From positions 1 to 52,812 of the forward strand of contig JAPKYS010000066.1 in NCBI GenBank assembly GCA_026394195.1: a stretch of 52,812 nucleotides of DNA, given 5' to 3'. Positions 25,067 to 37,444 of this stretch are shown here, one piece after another. The notes below the pieces were generated by a model that worked only from the letters and a program-made list of their open reading frames with translations, was not told the origin of the DNA and searched no databases. The number at the start of each line of letters is the position of its first letter. Within the stretch, counting starts at the first letter, position 1. The stretch comes from a bacterium. GTDB taxonomy: Bacteria; Electryoneota; B3-LCP. A program made the translations under genes and the position numbers.

Positions 25067-26464
25067 TTGAAAACCGAACCAATCGACACAGTGAAATTGA
25101 CCGAAGATCGTCAAACCACGGCGCCCATCTACGCTGATGGCAGCATCATGAGCGCGATCTTGCGCATGAGCCTTCCCTCGATTGTGGGATTTCTGGCGAT
25201 CAATCTCTACGAATTGGCCGATATGTATTGGGTGGCAAAAATGGGAACGCAATTTGTATCGGCGATTGCATTTTTTGAAGGTTTTTTATGGGTTCTAACG
25301 GCATCCAACGACATTGCCGGATTGGGATCGATAGCAGTCATCAGCCGCCGCTTCGGCGAAGGGGATTTGGAACGCGCTGCCACTGCGATCAAGGAAACCT
25401 TTATCCTGAAGTGGATCCTGGCGCTGATTTCGGGTGGTGTCGGTTTGGCGCTGCTGCCCTGGTTGATGCGCTTGATGGGCGCCGAAGGCGAAATTATTGA
25501 TCTGGGCGTTGCTTACGGTGTAGTGCTTATGATTGCCTTGGGTTTGTTTTTCAACAGTTATACGGTTTTTACCTCACTTCGCTGCATCGGCGCGCCGAAA
25601 ATTGCCATGAGGCTTATGATCGGGGGAGCCATCTTTAATATCGTGCTCGATCCCTTCCTGATTTTCGGCATCGGACCGTTTCCGAAAATGGGTATCACCG
25701 GAGCTGCACTTGCCACAGCGATAAGTTTTGGTCTGATCTACCTTTCGGGACTCTATGTGCTCTACTCAGGGCTTGCACCGGTGTGTTTGCGCTGGAAAAG
25801 CAGTATCCCGGTGAGCGTAAAATCCATGCTTTCCATGATGAAGATTGGTTGGCCGGGTGGAGTTAACGTCTTCAGCTTTGCTTTAGCGCGAGCGGTCGTA
25901 ACGCCATTGATAGCGATCTTCGGACCACAGGTGGTGGCAGCCTATGGTGTTGGTTGGCGGGTGATTATGATCGGGATTTCCATCATCATCGGAATGGGTT
26001 TAGGGCTTTCGCCTTTGATCGGCAATTTGTTGGGCGCGCAGATGCAGCATCGGTTAAAGCAGACTGTGAGACAGTCGCTGATGCTCTGTTTCGCCATGAT
26101 GACAGCGCTGGCTTTAATTATCTTTTCCTTTGCTCCCTTAATCGCACATTTCTTTTTCAAAGATCCGGAAGTTCTACAACTGAGCGTTCAGTTCCTGCGG
26201 ATTTCAGCCTGGGTATTGCCCTTCTACGGGCTGTGGATCATCGCCGAACAGATCTTCCACGGCGCTGGAGATAATATACCCCCCATGCTGATCTCAGTGA
26301 TCACCTCCTGGGTGGTGGAAATTCCCTCAATCGTGCTGCTCACGCAGGCATTGGGCTTTAATCAGGCCGCGGTTTGGTGGGTGCGAGTCGTCTACGGTTT
26401 TGCCGGAGCGGCTATTGCTCTTCTGTGGCTGCGGCGAGGCAAATGGGTAACTAAAGCCATTTGA
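25067..26464 (+). CDS. MATE family efflux transporter
   Basis: A 465-residue, 12-helix multidrug/toxin extrusion protein. SLPSIVGFLAINLYELADMYWV near the N-terminus and GAALATAISFGLIYL in the first half are typical of the NorM/DinF-type MATE fold. The frame begins with TTG and lacks a clear ribosome-binding site; an internal ATG (residue 28, MSAILRMSLPS) is a plausible alternative start that keeps the whole membrane domain. The substrate is unknown. The hairpin leader suggests attenuation. Confidence 0.9.
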   Translation: MKTEPIDTVKLTEDRQTTAPIYADGSIMSAILRMSLPSIVGFLAINLYELADMYWVAKMGTQFVSAIAFFEGFLWVLTASNDIAGLGSIAVISRRFGEGDLERAATAIKETFILKWILALISGGVGLALLPWLMRLMGAEGEIIDLGVAYGVVLMIALGLFFNSYTVFTSLRCIGAPKIAMRLMIGGAIFNIVLDPFLIFGIGPFPKMGITGAALATAISFGLIYLSGLYVLYSGLAPVCLRWKSSIPVSVKSMLSMMKIGWPGGVNVFSFALARAVVTPLIAIFGPQVVAAYGVGWRVIMIGISIIIGMGLGLSPLIGNLLGAQMQHRLKQTVRQSLMLCFAMMTALALIIFSFAPLIAHFFFKDPEVLQLSVQFLRISAWVLPFYGLWIIAEQIFHGAGDNIPPMLISVITSWVVEIPSIVLLTQALGFNQAAVWWVRVVYGFAGAAIALLWLRRGKWVTKAI

Positions 26465-26568
26465 TTATACAGAGGAATACACCAAATGCCGCACAGTGCG
26501 GTGTGTGCAAATCCTATCCGATTCGAGCTTCCTTGTCATATCACTCCCCGCAAGGAACCGGATTTGGC

Positions 26569-26597
26569 TTGCTTTCGACCAATTTTTGCCTTATATT
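26569..26597 (+). promoter_or_regulatory. Promoter of the AMIN-REC gene
   Basis: TTGCTT, a 17-base spacer and TATATT lie 37 bases ahead of the chosen ATG. The longer open frame starts upstream of this promoter, so its first 46 codons are not used. Confidence 0.65.
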
Positions 26598-26633
26598 CAA
26601 ACATCGAAATCCACCTGTGGGAAGGTTGAAGTC

Positions 26634-28706
26634 ATGATGGTTAGAAGGAAGATCCAAATCATACGACGAGTTTGTATTGGATTGACAGCTCTGCTGTTGC
26701 TGGCAACGGCAGCCCAGGCGGCGACTCTGCTGAACCTGCGCATGGGGGTTACTGACAAGCGCACTCGGTTGGTCTATCACTTCGACAGTCTTTGTCCCTA
26801 CGAGGTCTCCTTCGATTCCACCACCGTTTTTGTCAAGTTCGATTCCTTGAATCTCTCCGATCAAGTCAGTAAACAACTTTCCAGTACCGGTGTTGGTATC
26901 TTGGATGACGTCGTCAGCGATATTTCCGGTCAAAAAATCACTTTGAAGCTGCGGATTTCGCAGCCTTTCTACGTACGATATTTCGACCTGATGAAACCGG
27001 ATCGCCTGGTGGTTGACCTCTACGCCAAACAGACAGAATCTCCACTCGCCGGCGCAGCCGCTGCGGAAAATGAAGCCAGCGGAAAATCTGAAGCGCCGAC
27101 TGAAAAAAATACCCAGAGCACTCCCGCTCAACCCGATACCGGCATCAGCAATGAGCAGGCGACTGTATCTGATACCACCAGTCAACCTGTTCTGACTGCA
27201 TCTTCAGAGCCTGAGCAGCCAGCCCGCACGGCTTCGGAAACCGATAATCCCCCACCTCAAGAAGAGATAAAAACGGGAAATTCTACCGGCTTGTGGCTGG
27301 GGTTGCTGGCTTTGGCAGTCGTGATTTTAATCATCGTGGTGCAGGCATTTAAGAAGCGACCAAAGGTAGAGGTAAAAACTACGCCCGTAGCGGCAGTCAG
27401 CGATGATCGCGCACAAATTGACAGACGTATCCAAGAACTGGCAGTTGGTGAAGAGCCTGTCCTGGAAACTCCTGTTGAATTTTCAGCGGAACCCGAGGAA
27501 ATTATACCTGACGAACCTGCTGTGCCGTCAGTAGAGACCGCAGCGATTGAGGAATCTGCGCCTGCGCAAGCCCCCTCGACCGAACCGGAAATCAACCCTG
27601 AGAAAATCATCCAGGAGTTCCTGGCAGTCCCCGAAGAAACACCGGCAACTTTGGAGATTTCTGAGGATCTCACTTCTGATGACGAGGAAGAATCCGAAAT
27701 CGAAGAGTTAATTGAATCTCCAGAACTGACTGAACAGAAGCCGCCCCGTATCATGGAGGAAGCCACACCTGAATTTAATTTTGAAGAAGCGATCCTGACC
27801 TGGCCAGTCCAGGTTATCACGGCTGATCGACCCGGAAAAATCATGGTTGTTGACGACGAAGAAGACATCGTCAAGGTCTTGGAAGGGTTCCTGGTTCAGG
27901 AGAAATATTCGGTGTTGGGCTTGACCGACAGCCAGGAAGCCCTGCAAAAGTATCCCGATTGGCGCCCGGATATCGTGATCACCGACGTTGTGATGCCTAA
28001 GCTATCCGGCGTCGAATTGGTGCAGCGTATCCAGCAGGTTGATCTGCTCGACAAGGTTATATTCCTCAGCGGACGAGCTGAACGCGACAGTGTCGGAAAA
28101 GTCTTCAGCCGGGAACTTGAGGATGGACGATTCGAGTTCTTCCGCAAACCACTCTCGTTGGTGCAAATCGGAGCCCGAATTCGCGACTTCTTCCGCACTG
28201 CTCGCGAAATGTTGTCGCTCCGCTTACAAGATGGACGGGTGTTCGAAGAACAGATCAAACACCTTGGACCTTATCAACTACTGCCGTTACAGCGTTATCT
28301 CTGGGATCGAATCTTCGAGATTTCTTCAAACTACCTGGGTCGGAGAATCGAGTCTTATTTTATCACAGATCGCATGGAGCCGCCGGCGAACTATATGCGG
28401 AAGGTCGGCTGTCAGGAACGTGAAGACTACTGCATCGCCAATATCTGCTTCGGTTCCAATCCCATCTGCGCCGCCAACAAGATTCGATCTGAACTTGAAG
28501 TGATGCGCAAGATTATCAGCGAATTACGTGACGAATACATAGGACGAGTGAGTCGTGGTGTCGGTCAGGAGGAGCTTCGCCCGACCAGCAAGAAAAAGCA
28601 CAAAGTTGCCGTAAAAACGTCGACAAAAACTCAGCAGGAGGCTGTTTCTTCCGAGCTGCCCGCTCGCCGTGTACTGCGCAAGCTGGCGCCGGATCGAAAG
28701 CGTTGA
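26634..28706 (+). CDS. AMIN domain - transmembrane - response-regulator receiver fusion
   Basis: A 690-residue protein of unusual design. A signal sequence or anchor (about residues 10-28) is followed by an AMIN-like beta domain (about 29-130; TLLNLRMGV, LDDVVSDIS, YFDLMKPDRLVVDL), a Pro/Glu/Ser-rich linker, a transmembrane helix (about 218-238), a long acidic linker, then a receiver domain (about 400-520) with VVDDEED, phospho-acceptor Asp in VITDVVMPKLSG (about 450), FLSG and the conserved Lys in FRKPL. The C-terminal 170 residues include a Cys cluster (GCQEREDYCIANICFGSNPIC split as GCQ, DYC, NIC, PIC). AMIN domains bind or localise to the cell wall or secretins. This would link the periplasm to a cytosolic phospho-relay. 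Confidence 0.8.
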   Translation: MMVRRKIQIIRRVCIGLTALLLLATAAQAATLLNLRMGVTDKRTRLVYHFDSLCPYEVSFDSTTVFVKFDSLNLSDQVSKQLSSTGVGILDDVVSDISGQKITLKLRISQPFYVRYFDLMKPDRLVVDLYAKQTESPLAGAAAAENEASGKSEAPTEKNTQSTPAQPDTGISNEQATVSDTTSQPVLTASSEPEQPARTASETDNPPPQEEIKTGNSTGLWLGLLALAVVILIIVVQAFKKRPKVEVKTTPVAAVSDDRAQIDRRIQELAVGEEPVLETPVEFSAEPEEIIPDEPAVPSVETAAIEESAPAQAPSTEPEINPEKIIQEFLAVPEETPATLEISEDLTSDDEEESEIEELIESPELTEQKPPRIMEEATPEFNFEEAILTWPVQVITADRPGKIMVVDDEEDIVKVLEGFLVQEKYSVLGLTDSQEALQKYPDWRPDIVITDVVMPKLSGVELVQRIQQVDLLDKVIFLSGRAERDSVGKVFSRELEDGRFEFFRKPLSLVQIGARIRDFFRTAREMLSLRLQDGRVFEEQIKHLGPYQLLPLQRYLWDRIFEISSNYLGRRIESYFITDRMEPPANYMRKVGCQEREDYCIANICFGSNPICAANKIRSELEVMRKIISELRDEYIGRVSRGVGQEELRPTSKKKHKVAVKTSTKTQQEAVSSELPARRVLRKLAPDRKR

Positions 28707-28811
28707 TTTCGGTCATATATGCTTATCCTTTTTCTGCCTCATCAGCAAAACCCAGCTCTGGTAGACCTTAAAGAACCTGTAAAAGACTTCTCTCGCCCTG
28801 AAAACAAATTC

Positions 28812-28870
28812 AAGCCCACTGTCGATTTTAACGAACAGTTGAATGAAACCGACAGTTGGGCTTTAACTTT
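28812..28870 (+). terminator. Terminator after the AMIN-REC gene
   Basis: AAGCCCACTGTCG pairs with CGACAGTTGGGCTT (one bulged base) around a 25-base A/T-rich loop and is followed by TAACTTTT. The surrounding 230-base gap shows no gene. Confidence 0.6.
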
Positions 28871-28937
28871 TACTCGCGTTTAACTGATCCGCTTCTTTAT
28901 TCAATATGTTCTGGTTTTGTGTCAAATCGAGAACCTG

Positions 28938-29738
28938 ATGCCCGATTTCTCGTGTAATAGTACCGCACCTTTTAACCGAGAAGCGATCGGGGTTATCCCG
29001 GCCCGCTGTGCTTCGATTCGGTTTCCAAATAAGCCGCTGGCGCTGATTCAGGGCGTCCCGATGATCTGTTGGACTCTGAAGCGTTCCGGTTTGGCGAAAT
29101 TGCTTCGCCAGGTCATCGTCGCCGCAGAAGACCCTGAGGTTGTCAGCGTCGTACAGCAATGGGGTGGTACAGCTCGCCTGGTGCAGGGAAATTTTACCAG
29201 CGGCAGTGACCGTATTGCCGCTGCTGTCAGGGATCTTGATGCCCCTGTTGTCGTTAACATTCAGGGAGATGAGCCTTTCATTGATCCTGACATTATTGAC
29301 AAAGCCATAGCCCTTTTGGCTGCCCGCTCGGATTTTGACGTGACCACTGCAGTGAGACCCATTCTAAACCTGCAGGAGTATCGGGCTCCGAATTCGGTGA
29401 AAGCCGTCCTCGATGCTACCGGGCGATGCCTCTATTTTTCCAGGTCGCCAATCCCCGCAATTCAGAAAATGGAACATAGCGAGGTTCTCCCGAGGGACGT
29501 CCCTTTTTATCTGCACATCGGTTTGTACTGTTTTCGCCGAGAGGCATTGTACCGGTTCACCAGCTTACCCAAATCGCCATTGGAAGCCTGCGAGGGATTG
29601 GAACAACTTCGACTATTAGAAGCAGGCGGCAGCATCGGCGCAGTGGTGGTCGAAAAAATGGGACCAGGGATCAATTCACCGGAAGATTTACCCCTGGCAG
29701 AACAATATGCGTTGGAACATAAAATCAGATATCAATAG
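28938..29738 (+). CDS. kdsB: 3-deoxy-manno-octulosonate cytidylyltransferase (CMP-Kdo synthetase)
   Basis: A 266-residue nucleotidyltransferase that activates Kdo with CTP for LPS core synthesis in the cytosol. GVIPARCASIRFPNKPL (the CTP-binding loop), VVNIQGDEPFIDP and YLHIGLYCFRREAL match KdsB. The ATG with GAGAAC upstream is preferred over an upstream TTG. It heads a kdsB-pyrG-kdsA cluster whose logic is clear: KdsA makes Kdo-8-P, PyrG makes CTP and KdsB joins them. Neither kdsC nor kdsD is present here. Confidence 0.93.
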   Translation: MPDFSCNSTAPFNREAIGVIPARCASIRFPNKPLALIQGVPMICWTLKRSGLAKLLRQVIVAAEDPEVVSVVQQWGGTARLVQGNFTSGSDRIAAAVRDLDAPVVVNIQGDEPFIDPDIIDKAIALLAARSDFDVTTAVRPILNLQEYRAPNSVKAVLDATGRCLYFSRSPIPAIQKMEHSEVLPRDVPFYLHIGLYCFRREALYRFTSLPKSPLEACEGLEQLRLLEAGGSIGAVVVEKMGPGINSPEDLPLAEQYALEHKIRYQ

Positions 29739-32188
<2,450 letters not shown>

Positions 32189-32213
32189 GAAATAACTATT
32201 CGGAGAAGATCAG

Positions 32214-33389
32214 TTGAAAAAACTACGCTTGAAGCGGGGGCAGGAACGAAACATTCATGGTGGTAGTCTCTGGGTTTTCAGCAACCAGATCGACGATTCC
32301 CTGAAAAACTTTCTCCCCGGGGAGATGGTACAACTTGTCGCCCGCAATGGGAGACACTTGGGGATCGGTTATGTCAATCCACACTCGTTGATTGCCTTCA
32401 GGCTGCTATCCTTAGATAATATTGAGATCAACACCGATTTTCTGGTCAGTCGCCTGAAAGTTGCTCAGCAGTTACGAAATAAAATACTCCCTGGCGAAGA
32501 CGCCGTCAGGGAGGTTTTTTCCGAATCTGATCAAATACCCGGTCTGGTGGTTGATCGCTACGGAGAGGTTTTAGTCCTGCAGATCGCTACTGCTGGAATG
32601 GCTGCTCTGAAGACCGAGATCGTCGCAGCGTTGCAGGAAGTCTACCATCCTATCGGTATCTTCGAGAGATCAGATATTTCGATACGGAAATTGGAAGGAT
32701 TGGAGGAGCAGTCAGGGCTTTTATCCGGGAAAGTCTCTCCGAAACCGATTTGGCTGCAGTTTGCCGGTATCAATTTGCCCGTGGATTTGAGACATGGACA
32801 GAAAACCGGGCTTTTCCTGGATCAACGCAATAACATTCAGCTCCTCGAACCATTGGCATCCGGATGCAGGGTACTCGACACCTTCTGTTACGTCGGGACC
32901 TGGGGATTGAAAGCGGCGAAAGCGGGCGCGGTGGACGTCACTTTTATGGACAGTTCCGCCGGAGCCTTGACCTTGGCAGCGAGTGCCGCTCGCCGCAACA
33001 AACTCGCTGACCGCTGTCAATTTCTCAAGATGGACGCCTTCGATGGTTTAAAAAATCTCGCTGGCGACCAGCGCCAATTTGACCTCGTAATCCTGGATCC
33101 CCCGTCCTTTATCAGGTCACGGGCTCACTTCAAGGAAGGCTATAAAGGTTATTTCGATCTGAATCACCGCGCTCTGAGCGTGCTGCGGCCGGGTGGAGTG
33201 CTGATGACCTGCTGCTGTTCGCACCATATGGACGAAGCAACTTTTCGACAATTAATCCATACGGTTCTGCGGCGCAATAACCGCGGAGGCAGGATCGTCT
33301 ACCGGGGTCAACAGGGGCCTGACCATCCTGTATTGATGACGATGCCTGAGACCGAATACCTGCACTGTTTGGTGGTAAATGTTGATTGA
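32214..33389 (+). CDS. Class I SAM-dependent rRNA methyltransferase, RlmI-like
   Basis: A 391-residue protein with an N-terminal PUA domain (about residues 1-80; GGSLWVFSNQID, GYVNPHSLIAFRLL), a central EEHUP-like region and a C-terminal methyltransferase domain. Motif I is VLDTFCYVGTWGL, motif IV LDPPSF, and the candidate catalytic Cys lies in MTCCCSHHMDE, as in the 23S rRNA m5C methyltransferase RlmI. The start is a TTG with GGAGA seven bases upstream. The exact target base is inferred from the family. Confidence 0.87.
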   Translation: MKKLRLKRGQERNIHGGSLWVFSNQIDDSLKNFLPGEMVQLVARNGRHLGIGYVNPHSLIAFRLLSLDNIEINTDFLVSRLKVAQQLRNKILPGEDAVREVFSESDQIPGLVVDRYGEVLVLQIATAGMAALKTEIVAALQEVYHPIGIFERSDISIRKLEGLEEQSGLLSGKVSPKPIWLQFAGINLPVDLRHGQKTGLFLDQRNNIQLLEPLASGCRVLDTFCYVGTWGLKAAKAGAVDVTFMDSSAGALTLAASAARRNKLADRCQFLKMDAFDGLKNLAGDQRQFDLVILDPPSFIRSRAHFKEGYKGYFDLNHRALSVLRPGGVLMTCCCSHHMDEATFRQLIHTVLRRNNRGGRIVYRGQQGPDHPVLMTMPETEYLHCLVVNVD

Positions 33390-33422
33390 GCCAACCTACG
33401 CCGGATATCAGAATTCCTACGC

Positions 33423-34568
33423 ATGACTCTCGTCAAAAATAAGGAACTACGCCGAACCATCATCGCCTGGATCGTCCTTTTATTCTGGGTTGGATTTATT
33501 CTATCCACTCTGACGTTGGTGCCGCAATGGCGTGACGTCCTGCAAAAGAAGTACGGTGAAGGTGTTTTTGCCACCATCACCTATATCGGCGCGGGAATTC
33601 TGATAGCGATCATCCTGAGTGTCATGATTTTCAAGAATCGTGAGAAGAAACCATTCCCATATCTGGTATTGATCGGGATATTTCTCTTGCTCAGTTACAT
33701 TATGCGCCAATGGATCACAATTCCCGTAGAACAGATCCATTTCGTCGAATATGGTCTGGTCGGTTATTTCTCCTTCAACGCTCTGCGCCATCATCTTAGA
33801 GGGTGGGCGCTTATTACAGCAGCCTTGCTGTTGACGTATCTTTTCGGAATGATCGACGAATCTGTCCAGGGCTTGACAGCCGTGCGCGTCGGAGAACAGC
33901 GGGATATGTATTGGAACGGCTTAGCTGGGGTGATGGCGTCGATCCTGATAGCATTCAGCCTTAAACCCGCTATAGTTTACCTGAACAGCGGGCGTCGCGA
34001 AGTACGAGCCCATCTGATGATTCTGCTTCTATGTCCACCACTGCAAGGGTTCTTCAATACCGTCATTGCGCAATTTGGCGTATTAATCGAGGATAACAAG
34101 ATCGGATGCACCTTTCGTTCACGGCTCCATCCTGATGAATTACGCGGGTACGAAGATCACCTCGACCAGTTCAAGTCCGAAATTGCACCGAAGGTCGGCA
34201 AGGTTCGAACGGTCAGCCTATTGGGGCAAGTCTATAATAAAATCCACGAGGAAGCGCTGGTGCACTCCTTTCGTAGAGCACATTATTTGAAATCAGAGAA
34301 TTATTACGTCACCTCGAAGGAAAATAGTATCGTTCGAGAGTACTTCCAAAACTTCGTCGCTGGTACCGAACTCGATTGGTCACCGGAACGATCTGCTGAA
34401 ATCGCCGCGTTGGCAGGCGATTCCCTGAGAGTTAATTACGAATCTCCAGTAGCTGCACACTTGATCACCAAATTTACTCAGACGCGAATGTGGGTTTTAA
34501 TAATTTTTCTGGAAATTGGGATCGCTTTGTGGTTATATTTACTGATTCCTCCTCACCGAAAAACCTAA
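33423..34568 (+). CDS. VanZ-like membrane protein
   Basis: A 381-residue protein with five or more transmembrane helices in its first half. The VanZ-type pattern is seen in IHFVEYGLVGYFSFNALRHH, GMIDESVQGL and RDMYWNGLAGV, where the Glu, Asp and Asn are conserved family positions. The second half (about 190-350) is soluble and unfamiliar, followed by a final helix near the C-terminus. VanZ proteins are linked to glycopeptide tolerance or envelope homeostasis, but the activity is unknown. Confidence 0.75.
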   Translation: MTLVKNKELRRTIIAWIVLLFWVGFILSTLTLVPQWRDVLQKKYGEGVFATITYIGAGILIAIILSVMIFKNREKKPFPYLVLIGIFLLLSYIMRQWITIPVEQIHFVEYGLVGYFSFNALRHHLRGWALITAALLLTYLFGMIDESVQGLTAVRVGEQRDMYWNGLAGVMASILIAFSLKPAIVYLNSGRREVRAHLMILLLCPPLQGFFNTVIAQFGVLIEDNKIGCTFRSRLHPDELRGYEDHLDQFKSEIAPKVGKVRTVSLLGQVYNKIHEEALVHSFRRAHYLKSENYYVTSKENSIVREYFQNFVAGTELDWSPERSAEIAALAGDSLRVNYESPVAAHLITKFTQTRMWVLIIFLEIGIALWLYLLIPPHRKT

Positions 34569-34579
34569 AATGTCTGCCT

Positions 34580-37345
34580 ATGCAGAAAAGTATCTTACCT
34601 CTGAGCATCAATAGTATCAGCCCACACGTTTGGTTGCTCATTCTGTTATCCTATAGCTTGATTATTGCAGATTGTGCCTCCGCCGGCAAAGAGGATTGGC
34701 CCCCTTTCGATCCGAAAAATCCCCCTCGTGGTGTGGATATCTCCAATATCGCCCGCACCAATCGCACCCACCGCAAGGGAAATCTCTGGTTGACCGTGAC
34801 CAACTGGGGATTTATCGGCAACTTCGCTCAGAGTTCCACTCGCGCCTTTGAAGATCCCGAATATCCCGGTGTTTGGGCGCCTCAGTGCGAATACCCCGGA
34901 GATTCAAAGGTCCAATACCTCTATCAGGGAGGACTCTGGGTTGGCGCATTGGTGCAGGATAACGGCTTTGAATATCCGCGCGTTTCCATTGGAACCGCGG
35001 GTTGGGTAGAGGGGCACGAATTCCAACCTGGTGAGATAGGTGGTACTCCAAAAGAGGAGCACGGCATCCTGGAAAGATCAACCATCTTGAATTCAGTAAA
35101 CCGTTTAGGAGAGGCAGTCTACAGCCCCGACGCCATCAGCGAACAGGATTTAATTGCGGTGTATACCGATACCCTGACCGAAACCTTTTGGATTCAGGAA
35201 GACATTATCGACGGACCGCATTTCCCGTTGGGCATCAGAGTTGAACAGAGCTCCTACTCCTGGTCGTACAATTATGCTCAAGAGTTTATCCTGATCGACT
35301 ATACCATCAAAAATATCGCTTCCAACTTTCTGAAAAACCTGTATATAGGATTGTACATAGATTGCGACGTCGGTTGGGAAGGTGAAGATCGCTTTATGGA
35401 CGATGACGTCTGCGGATTTCAGCGCTGGTATTATTACGACCGCATCTTACCGGGGGGGGGCACAGTCCCCGACTCGCTGATGATCAACACTGCCTGGACG
35501 GCGGATAACGACGGCAGGCCAGTGGATGTGGAATCGGGAACGGATTTCACCTGCCCCGCAGTAACGGGAGTCCGAGTGGTGCGGGCTCCTAATCCGAGGC
35601 TGCGCACCTCGTTCAATTGGTGGATTCGCAATGACAACCCCGGGTTGGATTACGGTCCAGCCTGGCAGGACGATCATTCGGAAGGAGATTGGACTGCCAC
35701 CTGGGGTACTCCTGTGGGGGACGCGCGCAAGTATTTCGTCCTCTCCAACGGCGAATTCGATTTTGATCAGGTTTACGTCAACGATCAAGCTTGGATCGAG
35801 GCGCATCCGCAACAGATATTGGATTCTCAGAGTGGCGCAGTCCTGGCAACACACGACTGGCGCATCGAACCAGATCAAACCTATGCCACCGACATTGCGA
35901 ACGGTTTTGACACCCGTTACATGATCTCCTGGGGACCCCTGGGGATATACGACCATACAGACGAACAAGGCAACGACGTCTACCGCTTGAACCCCGGCGA
36001 AACGTTCCACATGACCGTTGCCTACATTGCCGGCGCCGGGTTTCACGACGTCATGAAACCGCAGGAAGACCCTGATCATATCGATCCTTCCAAGTTTAAT
36101 TTCGGTAATCTGCGCTATAATTCTGCCTGGGCGGCTCGAGTTTATGACAACGAGATGATGGACACCAATGGCGACGGCTGGTACGGTGAGGACGTAGGAA
36201 CCGATGGATTGTTCGCTCTGAATCCGGGAGATTCTGTCGTTTATTTCGGAATATACAAGGGCATCTATCCCGGTCCTGATGCAGACGGCAGCGAACGGAA
36301 TGGCAAGCTGGATCCCGGAGAAGATGAAATGTGGCGTCCGGAATTTGTCTCTGATCCTCGCTACGGTGAGCTGAATATCGGATACACCCGCTTAAATCAC
36401 GTTCTCGATCTCGGCGACGGTATCCCCGACTTCAAAGGACCTCCACCACCCCCCATTCCGGTGCTTAGCTATGAACTGACGAAAACCGAAGTAATCTTGC
36501 GTTGGAAAGCCAATGCTGAAGATCCCGGCTATTCCGACCCCTTCTCCGGAGCGCAGGATTTTGAAGGCTATCGTATCTATGCCTCCGATAGCGGCTTGGA
36601 AAACGACTTCCAGATTTTGGCTGATTTCGATAAAATCGATTTCGCTTACTTTTCCGCTACAGATTCTCTGGCGACTCACCCGGACCAGCGAACCAATGCT
36701 CCGCCCGATACCATCATCGATTCGAAATTGCTCTATCGAAAGCCTTTCGGACAGAATACTGGTCTGGCAACCCTGCGCGAAACAGATTCAACGTACACAT
36801 ATATTATTAAGGATGCCCACCCCTGCTTTCCCAGACACTATTCGGTCTGCTCTTACGATTACGGCGATCCTCGCTCCGGCACTGAGCCTCTGGAAACAGC
36901 GCGTTTAGCCAATGCCGTCTACGCCGCTCCTGCCGGAAATCCCGAAGACGCCGTTAAGGTGGTGCCCAATCCATATCGGGCTTATGCTGACTATACCGCC
37001 ACCTACAGTGGAGGTCTATCCTGGGAAAATCACGATGACGGGACTCCACTGTTCTATCCTCAGACGGACCGGCGCATCGAGTTTATCAATCTACCTGAAG
37101 AGTGTCTGATCAGGATTTACACCATCAGTGGAGATCTGGTACAAATTGTTCCCCATTCATCCGCCATCCTCAATAAGGTGGGTGACGCCAACTCAAAGTG
37201 GGTCAGCTTAAATTCCGAGAGCTGGAACCTGAATTCCCGCAATGGCCAACAGATTGTCAGCGGAATCTACCTCTTCAGCGTTGAAGATCTGACTTTGGCC
37301 AACAAAGGGAGAATTAAAACCGGCAAGTTTGTGGTGATAAGATAG
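34580..37345 (+). CDS. Large secreted protein with variant T9SS-type tail
   Basis: A 921-residue secreted protein. The ATG is eleven bases after the VanZ stop, and residues 1-36 form a signal peptide (WLLILLSYSLIIADCASAG). A long, Asp/Gly/Trp-rich body follows, with an apparent fibronectin III segment near residues 630-790. The C-terminus (VVPNPYRAYADY, IRIYTISGDLVQ, GIYLFSVE, RIKTGKFVVIR) resembles the NPY-type T9SS sorting domain rather than the NPFNP type used by the other cargo proteins here. I recognise no enzyme motif. It may be cotranscribed with the VanZ gene. Confidence 0.75.
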   Translation: MQKSILPLSINSISPHVWLLILLSYSLIIADCASAGKEDWPPFDPKNPPRGVDISNIARTNRTHRKGNLWLTVTNWGFIGNFAQSSTRAFEDPEYPGVWAPQCEYPGDSKVQYLYQGGLWVGALVQDNGFEYPRVSIGTAGWVEGHEFQPGEIGGTPKEEHGILERSTILNSVNRLGEAVYSPDAISEQDLIAVYTDTLTETFWIQEDIIDGPHFPLGIRVEQSSYSWSYNYAQEFILIDYTIKNIASNFLKNLYIGLYIDCDVGWEGEDRFMDDDVCGFQRWYYYDRILPGGGTVPDSLMINTAWTADNDGRPVDVESGTDFTCPAVTGVRVVRAPNPRLRTSFNWWIRNDNPGLDYGPAWQDDHSEGDWTATWGTPVGDARKYFVLSNGEFDFDQVYVNDQAWIEAHPQQILDSQSGAVLATHDWRIEPDQTYATDIANGFDTRYMISWGPLGIYDHTDEQGNDVYRLNPGETFHMTVAYIAGAGFHDVMKPQEDPDHIDPSKFNFGNLRYNSAWAARVYDNEMMDTNGDGWYGEDVGTDGLFALNPGDSVVYFGIYKGIYPGPDADGSERNGKLDPGEDEMWRPEFVSDPRYGELNIGYTRLNHVLDLGDGIPDFKGPPPPPIPVLSYELTKTEVILRWKANAEDPGYSDPFSGAQDFEGYRIYASDSGLENDFQILADFDKIDFAYFSATDSLATHPDQRTNAPPDTIIDSKLLYRKPFGQNTGLATLRETDSTYTYIIKDAHPCFPRHYSVCSYDYGDPRSGTEPLETARLANAVYAAPAGNPEDAVKVVPNPYRAYADYTATYSGGLSWENHDDGTPLFYPQTDRRIEFINLPEECLIRIYTISGDLVQIVPHSSAILNKVGDANSKWVSLNSESWNLNSRNGQQIVSGIYLFSVEDLTLANKGRIKTGKFVVIR

Positions 37346-37444
37346 TAAGGCAGTACGCTGCCATGCATAATCAATAAATGACGTTATGCTGGGAGTGGAA
37401 GCTTAGCATGACATAGTTTCAATAGAAAGGCTGTTTGACCCGCA

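Noticed and set aside
26496..26633. Longer N-terminus of the AMIN-REC protein
   Set aside because: These codons lie upstream of and across the promoter, while the ATG at 26634 has a GGGAAGG site and is followed directly by a signal sequence.
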